NCBI RefSeq assembly: GCF_000648235.2
Contig: NZ_AP017977.1
Coordinates: 992,001-1,056,000 of the forward strand
Direction: 5' to 3'
Origin: Neochlamydia sp. S13
Lineage (GTDB): Bacteria > Chlamydiota > Chlamydiia > Chlamydiales > Parachlamydiaceae
DNA length: 64,000 bases
Both the position numbers and the translations under genes were made by a program. Positions 12,001-20,506 of this stretch are shown here, piece after piece (position 1 is the first letter of the stretch; every line of letters begins with the position of its first letter). Under the pieces are notes generated by a model, which saw only the letters and a list, made by a program, of their open reading frames with translations, was not told the origin of the DNA and did not search any database.

Positions 12001-14786
12001 ACTCCGCTCTATTAACTACTCCCTCCATGCCTTCTGTGGAAGTAGCCAGTGCTATCCGAGAGATAAAAATAGTGGAGAATAAACCAGAGACAGCACAACC
12101 TAGCCATAATTTCTTTTTTGAGGAAGACATTCATGATTTAAATCCCTCTTTACAAAAAGTGGGCAAGTTCGTTGCTGATTTTATGTCACGAATTAGCCAA
12201 GAAATCTTCCAGGAGAAAATACGACCCCTCACCCAAACCGTAGAAAGGAATGCTCAAAATCTTCCGGAGAGCATTCCTCAAGTATTAGATTGGATAACCA
12301 AAATCATTTCTCCTTGGGTCAATACTATTCTTAAAAAAGTTATTAAGCATGGTTATAAATTTGAGCTTGATACCTCCACCAAGAGCTTTTTTAATATTTT
12401 ACTTAAAGAGCTAAAAGATAAAGATGGGGTTCTCAAAGAAGGCGTGTTCGAGAAGATGGAAACCTATTTGCGAAAAATGAATCTTGTAACAACAAATGAA
12501 GATTTACAACTTTATTTGGATCCCATTCGCCAATGGGCAAGCCAAAAGTACAACCATCCGGAAGAAATTCATTCTTTAGCAGAATATACAGGTCCTCGTG
12601 ATGTAAAATATGATATTATGATTTCTAAATTTTATGTTGCAGCCGTTCAGTGGCTTATTAGATATAAATTGGAAAGTCACATGGATGAATTTCAATACTT
12701 TTTGGAGAATAAGCTCTCCGGTATGGTAGAGCGTCACTTAACTAACAATATGCAACGCTTATCTGCGCTGCTTTTTAATCGTATAGCTACTTTAATAAAT
12801 CTCATTACTGATGAAGATTACAAAAACCTTTTTGATAATTCAGCGCAAATGCTTAATAATCAGCTAGTTAATTTAATTAAAGCAGAAAAAATTGTTAGCG
12901 GCAACCTCTCTCAGGTTAAAGGAAAAGAAAACGAAACTGTTTGGCGCGAGCATATAGCGCAGGAGCTGATAGCTAAGGATACGAAGGGAGAGCCTCTATA
13001 CAATCTACCTGATTTAGCACGCGCTTTAATTGATATTCCTTCTTATATCAAAAAAGAAGATATAGAAGGGTATAAGGCTGTAGAAGAAAATAAATTTTTC
13101 TTGCCCCTCGTTGAAAAGCTTCTAAATTATGCTTTGCCAACGGGCCATCAAGAACTTGTCCAAGGGAAGGTTATAGTACTAGATGCTTTTGAAGAGCTAT
13201 TAGACAACATCATTATCGAATCTGAAATTCAAAATATGGTGGGAGAACTTCACCAATTTCTTAAATCTTTGCTTCCTCCAAAATTTGCTAGCAAAATTGA
13301 TACTATAAACAACACTGTTGTTAGGATAAGCAAAAAATTTATTCTCAATGTAGTTAGACAAAATGCCACCAAAGTTTTAGCTCAACAATTAAAAGGAATC
13401 TTTACAATTTTATCTGAAGAAAAAAAACGGATGGAGTTCCTGGCAGAAACTTTTCCTCTTATTCATAAGGAAATAATAAGATCTTTTGTTTCCTATACCA
13501 TGACTATCGATGTGCAACACTCCACCTACTTTTTCGCCAGGATGCTTGAGAGCCATCTGCAGCCTCGACTTAAAGGAAAGCTTGTTGAGGAATTATGGGA
13601 GTCGTGCTCGAGTAGACTTAAATGTTCTTGGAAGGAGCTTAAAATTAGCAAGGTGAATTTTCTAGAAAACCATCTACCTGATATTTTAATAGATTTTACC
13701 TTAACATTTTTAGCAAAGTATCATATTGGTGATATTTCTCACCCCCAGCTAAGGCTTTTAATTGAGGATCCAACCAACGGAGCAGCTGTAAAAAGGATTG
13801 CTGATATTCTTTTGCAGAAAATCTGCGAAAAACATCCAGAAATGGAATTAGATCCCGCAAGCCAGGAATATTTCGTTATTTATCTTAATCCTCTATTAGA
13901 AATAATAGTTATAGAACTTAGAGAAAAGCAAAAAGTGCTGCATAAAATCTCTCCCGATGCGACCTTGGAAGCTGCCGATATTGATACTACTTTAAACAAC
14001 TTCTTTATAGGAGCTAATGATAAACAAACGGTTTACGTAGACATGATTGCTAATATTATCAAAATGGGTAAGTTAGGAGGCGATCCCACAGCATCTAAGA
14101 CTACGTTCCTAGAGACGTTTATACAGCACATTACAAAGACTTCTCGAGTTAGAAATGCGTTAACAGCTGTTTTAGTACCAGCCATGCATCCTGTTCGAGC
14201 TTCTATTTTAGGAATCACTGATTTAACGGCTCAGGCTCTTAATAAAAAGTATCTAAATGATCAATTTATAAAAAATTTATTAAATCCTGAGACTTTAAAT
14301 ACCTTAAAGGCTAAAGAACAACAATTAAAGCGTAAGATTGAAGATAAAAGAAATCTATTAAAGGCGGCAGAGGATAATCATACAGCTGAGCAGCACAACA
14401 AAAAAATTATAAGGCTGAAAGAAGAATTAGAAGAAATTCGACGAGCAATAAAGGTTAAAAAAATGGAGACCTCAGCGGTAAAAATAAAAGAGAAGGAAGC
14501 AAAGATAGAAAGGCAATTTCAGCAGGGTTTATCACTGACTGCCACCATCTTGTATGATTTAATTAATTTCTTTGTTAATGAAAACCAAAGTTTTTGGGCT
14601 AATCAATTAGGTAAATGGGGTTTATGGATGGCAAGCGTGGATGAAATTCACCTACAAGAAGTACTTAAAACTTTTTATGATAAATTTTTTCATAATGATG
14701 ACTTAAATGAGGGATTATTTTTAGAGATTATGCAAATGCTTCTAAAGCGGGTGCAAGAAAAAAGCGCCCTCGTGCTAGAGAGGTAA
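9069..14786 (+). CDS. Giant hypothetical protein with internal duplication (1905 aa)
   Basis: Unrecognised, mostly helical, soluble-looking protein. Its two halves are related. Residues about 30-60 (KIARIWRHTLRFFSCGKLYN) resemble residues about 929-960 (GKIRRFIVGIFARLFSLFKT). Further matching stretches follow in the same order: a segment of residue type VKWVNEKSEEIPHIVSDL against VERNAQNLPESIPQVLDW, a block around LQNRLPLIVETSLQENAKNI against LENKLSGMVERHLTNNMQRL, and a coiled-coil block ending each half (residues about 730-800 and 1740-1810). The unit is therefore about 900-950 residues repeated twice. It has no signal peptide. Upstream SD is weak (GTGAATTT before the ATG). Function unknown; a large chlamydial host-interaction protein is one possibility. 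Confidence 0.8.
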   Translation: MHAFPSIEPAKLTVPVSSSTPQKNDPHPSFSQKIARIWRHTLRFFSCGKLYNVPLNKRNLRVIEKFKHTQLYKFPHKLRIVASSDQETPSHFNESLEGMRDFSRQLAQLAMECIHKQYIASPVKWVNEKSEEIPHIVSDLAQQAIKIGSLSVKPIFELIQKFEVNQKAIEQIDKLLGWAVQDIQPKEPEKRKEFHLAFKAELLRKMDGRVDFVLPRAPKSLPSKNIKEHLEACSTKIVDWLFESNHTQSLLSLFDDEPYKPSEEMINHVFQQALHLLVEKKIIFYKNKANHILQNRLPLIVETSLQENAKNITDLVSGRLAEILDNMGDEQFTVLFDKIVEVISNHLTNVADSYEEAEKAVSEHTKLEKYAQEVIKCKPETQKEIRDYNLCKKYLQKLQEMGGVPAIEEDILFKTFLALNGSKEFVIENNTAEEISKLFLNTLLPDVIKDGKKIKGLENLLSTIKLPEEFTELFNEAKEIAQMILTPEQYNELVELGKTASDFKELALDGCSELIKIGFNEALELLIKQMSKPEELNLVIASNILPSTVEIMIQAFADDLIYYNLNKLAPYFHKLPHEAAEKKLLQLLFQLANEEGKLYGFSKEKEAIFFDIVKIRIEEIVNLIQEVKKRDPKKDGVKSVIAIIKAYYKEENAKDNNPHFAHFIDVGLRAGQFGSFLPRLFNLKALRNMSSKLITNSLHNLRQSYRPGLNRLIPLMEDKYLDREVMKKLIKQYPSLEELEIDIQAIEERIKQIEEKVGLNGNDDRLLNQLLSAKKILQNKLKLKEEIVAEDNKHQKEVIHAQKNLPVEVDKVARLGYDIMLYKAKKKMPLIGKFIFRQLVGNTADKIGQTALRVITRTIGRQSFNEHLLNKILLTSLSAIHMSTALNREVKPLLHPNNQLKIDHITVPVTAQSRQTPTLKIEIPLTVERLSTWGKIRRFIVGIFARLFSLFKTKKISLSNKQIRLMEYINKDKEAAPDSALLTTPSMPSVEVASAIREIKIVENKPETAQPSHNFFFEEDIHDLNPSLQKVGKFVADFMSRISQEIFQEKIRPLTQTVERNAQNLPESIPQVLDWITKIISPWVNTILKKVIKHGYKFELDTSTKSFFNILLKELKDKDGVLKEGVFEKMETYLRKMNLVTTNEDLQLYLDPIRQWASQKYNHPEEIHSLAEYTGPRDVKYDIMISKFYVAAVQWLIRYKLESHMDEFQYFLENKLSGMVERHLTNNMQRLSALLFNRIATLINLITDEDYKNLFDNSAQMLNNQLVNLIKAEKIVSGNLSQVKGKENETVWREHIAQELIAKDTKGEPLYNLPDLARALIDIPSYIKKEDIEGYKAVEENKFFLPLVEKLLNYALPTGHQELVQGKVIVLDAFEELLDNIIIESEIQNMVGELHQFLKSLLPPKFASKIDTINNTVVRISKKFILNVVRQNATKVLAQQLKGIFTILSEEKKRMEFLAETFPLIHKEIIRSFVSYTMTIDVQHSTYFFARMLESHLQPRLKGKLVEELWESCSSRLKCSWKELKISKVNFLENHLPDILIDFTLTFLAKYHIGDISHPQLRLLIEDPTNGAAVKRIADILLQKICEKHPEMELDPASQEYFVIYLNPLLEIIVIELREKQKVLHKISPDATLEAADIDTTLNNFFIGANDKQTVYVDMIANIIKMGKLGGDPTASKTTFLETFIQHITKTSRVRNALTAVLVPAMHPVRASILGITDLTAQALNKKYLNDQFIKNLLNPETLNTLKAKEQQLKRKIEDKRNLLKAAEDNHTAEQHNKKIIRLKEELEEIRRAIKVKKMETSAVKIKEKEAKIERQFQQGLSLTATILYDLINFFVNENQSFWANQLGKWGLWMASVDEIHLQEVLKTFYDKFFHNDDLNEGLFLEIMQMLLKRVQEKSALVLER

Positions 14787-15270
14787 TTCGTACTGAAGGA
14801 AAAATAAACCTATACCCCTTGCATATGAAAAGTAATAAGATTCTATTCCAAATAATCTTGCTCATGAAAGTACTAGAAAAAGTATTAGAAAAAAAGCTTT
14901 AGAGGGTAAAATTTTTCATTTAGTACAATTAATTTTGATCAATTTTTATTTTTAATAGAAAAAGAAAAAGCTAGGCTGTATTTGTACAAGCTTTAGAAGC
15001 TTTCCTTCTTTTTTTTTCAACTTTTTCACATCTTTAGATTAGCCCTCAGTTTTTTTTGTTCTTTTGTATTTGCATCTACTACCTACTCCACCTGCTAAAA
15101 ACGTTTAAACAAAATTTTTTGTAAGCTAACATGAGTTAAAGGAAATAGTTGAAAAAAGACCTTCACCCGTTTTAAAAGTATTTTGCACTAAAAAAACTTA
15201 AAGCTGTTACGGGGAGCACTAATACTTTACACTTTTTCAAGCAACATATCTAGGATAGCAGCCCTTGACT
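14787..15270. other. Intergenic region, no gene seen
   Basis: About 480 AT-rich bases after the 1905-aa gene. No open frame of note, no RNA gene and no IS end are visible. Confidence 0.4.
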
Positions 15271-15445
15271 GGGAAACATGTACTTTACCTATTTTTTTAT
15301 AAAGAGAAGGCATCACTTAAGAAGCCAGCAGATGATGCCATCTTTTACAGACGCTAAATAAGGAAGGAGCTGCGCAAGCCTCTAAGATAGGGAGCAACAA
15401 TTCATTGGGCAAGCTTTCAATAGAGGCCGAAGAGATAGGATGCAT
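15271..15445 (-). pseudogene. Truncated copy of the F-box/LRR gene 5' end
   Basis: Reads as the first 58 or so codons of the neighbouring F-box/LRR gene (start codon at 15443-15445, then MHPISSASIESLPNELLLPI). An in-frame stop, TCA to TAA in the reading sense, follows HHLLAS, and homology ends near 15271. The copied block continues upstream through the promoter region. The fragment lacks all LRRs and cannot make a working protein. Confidence 0.85.
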
Positions 15446-15532
15446 TTTATTTCCCTGGGTAGTGATGACTTTTCAGCATTTTTATTTTTTAAAGGCAATA
15501 TAAAAAACTTAAAAAAGCAAGTCTAACGAATT
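15271..15532. repeat. Direct repeat, copy A (F-box gene 5' region)
   Basis: About 260 bases nearly identical to 17458-17718 in the same orientation, covering about 58 codons plus about 85 bases of upstream sequence. The two copies flank the whole LRR gene. Confidence 0.85.
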
Positions 15533-15592
15533 CGTATAGATTTAAGGAAAGGAAAGGATTTAACGAAAGGGGGGAGACCTTCCAAGCATTCA

Positions 15593-15754
15593 GGAGTAGC
15601 CACAGGTTTTGGCGATTAAGTAACGCGGCAATTTTGATTTGGCTAAAAGAATGAGATTAATTCTTTGCCTTATTTGAGAAAAACGGCTCTTTTTGGCGCA
15701 ATGTTTTAATTCTTCTACCGCATGATGGAATACAATAGGCCTAGTTTCTTCCTG
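15593..15754 (-). pseudogene. Transposase HTH remnant (IS630-like)
   Basis: A 54-codon open stretch on the minus strand reads EELKHCAKKSRFSQIRQR then INLILLAKSKLPRYLIAKTC. This is the pattern of the N-terminal helix-turn-helix of IS630-type transposases. A stop precedes it in frame and another follows, and no catalytic domain is present. Identification is from pattern only. Confidence 0.4.
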
Positions 15755-15940
15755 TCAAGAAAGGTTGTTCTCCCAGCCTAGTAATCTGCAGAAAAAGAGA
15801 AAAGCTTCTTGTCGTTATAAATCTGTAGGTTAGCTTAAGCTTGCTTAGTTGCTGGAAGAAAACTTGTTTAAAGATAAGATGGCTAAAAGTTTTTTATTTC
15901 ATTTTAGCCCTCCCCAAATTAAAAAGTACTTACAGCCATT

Positions 15941-17632
15941 CTACAATGGAAAACGCTGCCTTTTTTTTTCGGCGATATCTTTCAAAGGATTTTCCGCTAA
16001 TTCAAGCTTGGTAAGCTGAGACAGCTGCCCGATTTCTGCAGGAAGGCTGGTGAGCTGGTTTTGATTTAAGTCAAGGCATTCCAGCTCAGACAATTGCCCA
16101 ATTTCTCCAGGCAGACTGGTGAGCTGGTTTTGATTTAAGTAAAGCCATTGCAGCTGAGACAGTTGCCCGATTTCTGCAGGCAGACTGGTGAGCTGGTTTT
16201 GATTTAAGTTAAGCCATTGTAGCTGAGACAGCTGCCCGATTTCTGCAGGCAGACTGGTGAGCTGATTTTGAATTAATTCAAGCGTTTGCAGCTCGGACAG
16301 CTGCCCGATTTCTCCAGGAAGGCTGGTAAGCTGGTTTTGATTTAAGTAAAGGTTTTGCAGCTGAGACAATTGCCCGATTTCTGCAGGTAGGCTGGTAAGC
16401 TGGTTTTGATTTAATTCAAGCCATTGCAGCTCAGACAGTTGTCCGATTTCTGCAGGCAGACTGGTGAGCTGGTTTTGATTTAAGTAAAGCGTTTGCAGCT
16501 GAGACAATTGCCCGATTTCTGCAGGCAGACTGGTGAGCTGGTTGTGATTTAATTCAAGCCATAGCAGCTGAGGCAGCTGCCCGATTTCTGCTGGCAGACT
16601 GGTGAGCTGGTTTTGATTTAAGCAAAGGTGTCGCAGTCGAGACAGCTGCCCGATTTCTGTAGGCAGGCTGGTGAGCTGGTTTAGATATAAGTAAAGGTTT
16701 TGCAGCTGAGACAATTGCCCGATTTCTGTAGGCAGGTTGGTGAGCTGGTTTTGGCCTAAATCAAGCCTTTGCAGTTGAGACAGCTGACCGATTTCTGCGG
16801 GCAGGCTGGTGAGCTTGTTCTGGCTTAAATCAAGCCTTTGCAATTGAGACAGCTGACCAATTTTTGCAGGCAGGCTGGTGAGCTGGTTCTGGCTTAAATC
16901 AAGCCTTTGCAATTGAGACAGCTGACCGATTTTTGCAGGCAGGCTGGTGAGCTGGTTCTGGCTTAAATCAAGCCTTTTCAGTTGAGACAGCTGCCCGGTT
17001 TCTGCAGGAAGACTGGTGAACTGGTTGCGGCTTAACTTAAGTCCTTGCAGCTGAGGCAATTGGCCTATCTCCGAGGGTAAATAAGTCAAGCCTACCCAAG
17101 ATAAATCTAAAGCCGTGGTATTTTTACAATTTTCTTCAATCCAACCTCTAAGAAGCTCCCCTTGTTTTTCTAAAGGTAAATACTTGATTTTTTCTTGACT
17201 TAAGTATTCCGTTCCACCAGGCAGTGCTTTCCACATTAACAGACGATTAATATTTATAAGATAAGAGGCATAGTTAGCCAAAGTAAAACACCTTTTTTCC
17301 TGGGTTTTCCATTTAAATTCTAGCTCCGCAGGAGCAAGGGATTTAGCTAGAGTAAAGGCCTCCTTGAAGATTGCCTTAGCTTTTTCTCCTTCAGAAAGCC
17401 TATCATCCAGCTTATAAATCCTATCTAAAATAAAAGCCTGCTTGCTAATATCCCCTTGGGAAACATGTACTTTACCTATTTTTTTATAAAGAGAAGGCAT
17501 CACTTCAGAAGCCAGCAGATGATGCCATCTTTTACAGACGCTAAATAAGGAAGGAGCTGCGCAAGCCTCTAAGATAGGGAGTAGCAATTCATTAGGCAAG
17601 CTTTCAATAGATGTCGATGAGATAGGATGCAT
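15941..17632 (-). CDS. F-box and leucine-rich-repeat protein
   Basis: A 563-aa eukaryote-like protein. An F-box-like motif lies at about residues 9-45 (SIESLPNELLLPILEACAAP, then VCKRWHHLL), a linker follows, and residues 185-552 are 16 consecutive 23-residue LRRs of consensus LPAEIGQLSQLQxLxLxQNQLTS, with an 11-residue cap. In eukaryotes F-box proteins recruit substrates to the SCF ubiquitin ligase through Skp1, and amoeba symbionts encode many secreted proteins of this kind, so a host-directed effector is the natural inference. No classical signal peptide is seen; type III secretion would be expected. The LRRs are almost identical in DNA, so copy number is probably unstable. A broken copy of the first 58 codons lies downstream. 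Confidence 0.9.
   Translation of the reverse strand: MHPISSTSIESLPNELLLPILEACAAPSLFSVCKRWHHLLASEVMPSLYKKIGKVHVSQGDISKQAFILDRIYKLDDRLSEGEKAKAIFKEAFTLAKSLAPAELEFKWKTQEKRCFTLANYASYLININRLLMWKALPGGTEYLSQEKIKYLPLEKQGELLRGWIEENCKNTTALDLSWVGLTYLPSEIGQLPQLQGLKLSRNQFTSLPAETGQLSQLKRLDLSQNQLTSLPAKIGQLSQLQRLDLSQNQLTSLPAKIGQLSQLQRLDLSQNKLTSLPAEIGQLSQLQRLDLGQNQLTNLPTEIGQLSQLQNLYLYLNQLTSLPTEIGQLSRLRHLCLNQNQLTSLPAEIGQLPQLLWLELNHNQLTSLPAEIGQLSQLQTLYLNQNQLTSLPAEIGQLSELQWLELNQNQLTSLPAEIGQLSQLQNLYLNQNQLTSLPGEIGQLSELQTLELIQNQLTSLPAEIGQLSQLQWLNLNQNQLTSLPAEIGQLSQLQWLYLNQNQLTSLPGEIGQLSELECLDLNQNQLTSLPAEIGQLSQLTKLELAENPLKDIAEKKRQRFPL
15977..17080. repeat. 69-bp tandem repeats encoding 16 LRRs
   Basis: Sixteen 69-bp units in frame inside the F-box/LRR gene. 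Some neighbouring units (for example those encoding LPAKIGQLSQLQRLDLSQN twice) differ by only a few bases, which points to recent unequal exchange. Confidence 0.95.
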
Positions 17633-17718
17633 TTTATTTCCTTGGGCAGTGATAACTGCTTAGCATTTTTATTTTCTAAAGACAATATAAAAAATTAAAA
17701 AAGCAAGTCAAACGAATT
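17458..17718. repeat. Direct repeat, copy B (F-box gene 5' region)
   Basis: The intact partner of the 15271-15532 repeat. It includes the start codon (17630-17632) and presumably the promoter of the F-box/LRR gene. Confidence 0.85.
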
Positions 17719-17947
17719 TCTATCTTTATCACCAGAGGGGTATCCGCTAACTTGTTAAGCAAAGAGCAAGCTACTATGCCTTATAGGCGATAGCTAGATA
17801 TAGAATGCTTTTGCTCAGCTTTGGACGACTAAACGTAGTATGCTTTTGAGTTGCAATAAATCGAGGTTCTATAATCTGTATTTATTTAAGTTTTTTTTAC
17901 AAACTTATCTAATTGGCATTTTCAGCATCGTTTGGACATGAAAACTC

Positions 17948-18274
17948 TTACTGCATGAGGTTAATAAAGGCTTTAGCCTCTTTTTCACTGTCTTTAAGGT
18001 AAGGCTTAGCTAAAGTACGGCATTCTCTTTGATAGGCCGCTTGGCTAAAGATGACTACCCATCTTTGTTCAACGCCTGCATAGCAAGATGTAGTCTTAAA
18101 AGCTCGATAGACTTCTACTATCTTTACAGTTTTGTCGTAAGGCGCTTCAAATATGAATTCTTTTACCTCTTTGATTTGCAGGGGCACACGCGCGACAAAT
18201 AAGCTTTGTTCTCTTTTAAAGACTTGTAAGGTATTTGGCGTATAGAGAGCACTATCTCCTACTATATAGTCCAA
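17948..18274 (-). pseudogene. IS1634-type transposase fragment
   Basis: A 108-residue fragment with the middle part of an IS1634-type DDE transposase: the Asp-bearing motif YIVGDSALYTPNTLQ, then FVARVPLQIKEVKEF, then VEQRWVVIFSQAAYQRECR. Full-length enzymes are several times longer. The frame is closed by a stop just upstream, and the IS5-type element begins only about 55 bases away. A piece of the N-terminal domain of such a transposase lies at 61264-61350. Confidence 0.7.
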
Positions 18275-18344
18275 TATGATTTAAAGTGTTTTCGCCTTGA
18301 AGTAAGATTCTAGGAGCTTTTTTTTAATAGACCTCTTTCGAAAC

Positions 18345-19171
18345 TCACGTATTTAATTCCCAGTTATAGATTGCTGCAATCAAGTTGAAGCGAAGTGCAA
18401 ATCTTTTACGTCTATTTCTGTAGCGATCGGCTACAATTTTAAATCGCTTAAGGAGGCCAATCACGTTTTCATTGGCAACTCTTTCTCTGGATAAACTTTG
18501 GTTTGTTCTTTTATCCTCTTGAGTTAAAGGCTTCTTCTTACTTCTTTTCTTGGGCATCTGGGTTTGGGCATGCAGCTTTTTTAATCCTTGATATCCTGAA
18601 TCGGTTAACACTCTTATTTGTGGATTGATTTTAACTTGGGATTCTTTGAATAGCCTAAAATCATGCTTTTTGCCGTTGCCAAATGAGGTACAAATTACTT
18701 TTTTACTCTTCTTATCGACTACAACTTGGGTCTTTAGGGTATGTTTTTTCTTTTTCCCTGAATAATAGCGCTTTTGTTTTTTTTAGGGCGCTCAATAGGC
18801 GTTTCTGTAGCATCAACCAAAATAACCTCATATTCCGTATCGTTTTTCAAAAGCTCTTTACGTCCCGGTAAAGCAAAATCTGGATGCTTGATTAACGTAT
18901 CTTCAATCCATTTCACCGCTTTATAAGCTGAGCTTTCACTAATTCCATAACTTTGGCTAATATGAAAATAGGTCCTATATTCTCGTATATATTCCAAGGT
19001 CATTAGCAGCATGTCTTCTAAACGTAGTTTATATTTACGCCCGCCTTTAATCTTCTTAGCTGCATCGGCTTGCTGTAAAATTTGCACCATCTTATCAAAG
19101 GTACCACGCTTTACCCCTGTCAATCTGCGAAATCGTTCATCATCTAATTTCTCTATCTTATCAAATTTCAT
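18345..19171 (-). CDS. IS5-type transposase made by -1 frameshifting
   Basis: The first frame (19171 to 18734) gives an N-terminal helix-turn-helix (RLTGVKRGTFDKMVQIL, then ISQSYGISESSAYKAVKWIE) and the first catalytic Asp in VILVDATETPIERP. At codon 132 the ribosome meets A AAA AAC. A -1 slip joins it to the second frame, which continues KQKRYYSGKKKKHTLKTQVV with no stop until 18345, adding a second Asp in VLTDSGYQGL and a Glu in ANENVIGLLKRFK. The joined product is about 275 aa, a normal length for this group, and carries the full DDE set. Without slipping, a 145-aa protein is made that could repress movement. The stop codon overlaps the left inverted repeat. Confidence 0.85.
18776..18782 (-). 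promoter_or_regulatory. -1 ribosomal frameshift heptamer
   Basis: On the minus strand an eight-A run followed by C gives A AAA AAC in exactly the required zero-frame phase (AAC is codon 132 of the first frame). The -1 frame resumes at CAA AAG CGC and matches the rest of the transposase. This is a classic slippery site of IS elements. Confidence 0.8.
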
Positions 19172-19304
19172 GGTGCCTCCTTTAAATGTTGAGTCACCAT
19201 TATACTAAAATTTACATTTTATTCCAGTTTCGAAAGAGGTCTAATGCTATATTTTCTTTACAAGTAAATCATTATAAAGCTCTTAATTTCTTGCAAAGTT
19301 TACT

Positions 19305-19547
19305 ATGAAACCAAACAGGCTAGATAACCAACAAGGCCGTCTTTTTAAATCCCGCTTTAGCGATGAACTTAATCCGGATTATCCTCTTATCCAGCTATCC
19401 AAATTGATTGAATGGAAGCAGTTCGAAGAAGAGTTTGATAAGCTGTTCGTAGAAAAGATAGGGCAGCCAGCTAAACCTGTAAAGCTAGTTGTAGGGTTCC
19501 TTCTACCTTGTAACACATGTGCTGGCTTACAGTTTAGGTATAATTGA
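19305..19547 (+). pseudogene. Transposase N-terminal fragment (InsH/IS1182-like)
   Basis: Eighty residues of the N-terminal domain of IS5/IS1182-type transposases: NPDYPLIQLSKLIEWKQFEE, then a GQPAKPVKLVVGFLL motif. The frame ends where the family normally continues, and no catalytic domain follows. Start ATG is at 19305. It lies just outside the intact IS5 element and belongs to a different lineage from it. Confidence 0.65.
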
Positions 19548-19723
19548 AGCAGCCTTTGAGTGCTTTCTTATCCGATAGCTCGCGTTAAGCTAGGTAGCAT
19601 TTTAGATCTTTTCCTAAAGATAAAGTAGCTTTCTTAAGCAAAAGCTTCCATGCAGCTTTTCTTTTTTTACAAACTTGGGTAATAAAGTAGAAAAACGTGA
19701 CATCCCTTTATAGGGAAAACCTT

Positions 19724-20506
19724 TTATTTCTGAGCACATAAAGTCATAAAAAGAGGAAATTCTTGGCGACTACGATTTTCCATTTTAGCATTTGCACCTG
19801 TGCTAACCTTATTAGAGCACCACTCTTCCATATCGTATACGTTAAAACCAGCTTCTTTTAACCAATGAAAATAGTTACAGAGGGGGAAATGATAAGAGGT
19901 GAGCTGTGCAGAGTGTTGTCCCTTACTAGGATGAGCACAGATAGGAATTTCTAGAGGGGACATATATCTATCTACGCGACGGTACTGAAGCTTTTTGTCC
20001 TTATCTATCTGCCAGGAAGTTTGACGAGGAAGCCGAAAATAAGGGTGATTAAGAACCATTATTAACACTCCTTGCTTTTCCAAGTGTTTATAAGCATTGT
20101 GAAACACTTGCAAAGGAGATGAAATATTCTGCAAAGCTAAAATAATGGTAGCATGGGTAAATTTCGTGTTATCTAAAGAAAGATTTTTTGTAGCATCTGC
20201 TACCCGGTAATGATGCTGAAGGTTAGTATCCAATTTTTTGGCTTCTTTGATCAAAGTAGGGGAAAGATCTATACCCATATAGTTTGTATGGGTAGGAAGA
20301 TGGCGAGCTAACACGCCTGATCCGCAAGCAATATCTAATATAGCAGGAGAGGAGCAAGCTTGAAGGTTTAGCAACCGTAACAAATTCGGAATAATAATTT
20401 GCTGGTGATAGTAATGACCTTCTTCGCCGACAAGGCTTTTATACCATTGGCTGGCAGGCTCCCATGAGGCAGCTTTTGGATGGGGTAATTTGGTAGGTGT
20501 TTTCAT
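19724..20506 (-). CDS. Class I SAM-dependent methyltransferase
   Basis: A 260-aa cytoplasmic methyltransferase. Motif I (AILDIACGSGVLARHLP) is at about residues 55-72, followed by the acidic motif II stretch YMGIDLSPTLIKEAKKL and a motif resembling post-I (RVADATKN). The substrate cannot be told from sequence; small-molecule or quinone-type methyltransferases have similar size and layout. It stands alone between IS debris and a long intergenic region, so neighbours give no help. Confidence 0.85.
   Translation of the reverse strand: MKTPTKLPHPKAASWEPASQWYKSLVGEEGHYYHQQIIIPNLLRLLNLQACSSPAILDIACGSGVLARHLPTHTNYMGIDLSPTLIKEAKKLDTNLQHHYRVADATKNLSLDNTKFTHATIILALQNISSPLQVFHNAYKHLEKQGVLIMVLNHPYFRLPRQTSWQIDKDKKLQYRRVDRYMSPLEIPICAHPSKGQHSAQLTSYHFPLCNYFHWLKEAGFNVYDMEEWCSNKVSTGANAKMENRSRQEFPLFMTLCAQK

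Larger units (their letters stand above)
18329..19242 (-). mobile_element. IS5-family insertion sequence, 914 bp, intact ends
   Basis: Perfect 17-bp terminal inverted repeats AGACCTCTTTCGAAACT occupy 18329-18345 and 19226-19242. The trinucleotide AAT flanks both sides (18326-18328 and 19243-19245) as a likely target duplication. One transposase is encoded in two overlapping frames joined by a -1 slippery heptamer. Size, ends, short target duplication and two-frame arrangement fit the IS427 group of IS5. Everything needed for movement seems present, so it may be active. Confidence 0.9.

Noticed and set aside
15977-17080. Regular 69-bp repeats resembling a CRISPR array
   Set aside because: They are in-frame LRR coding repeats with no variable spacers; no cas genes are near.
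18734-19171. IS5 transposase first frame as a frameshift pseudogene
   Set aside because: The junction has a correctly phased A AAA AAC slippery site and the second frame is intact, so programmed frameshifting is the better reading.
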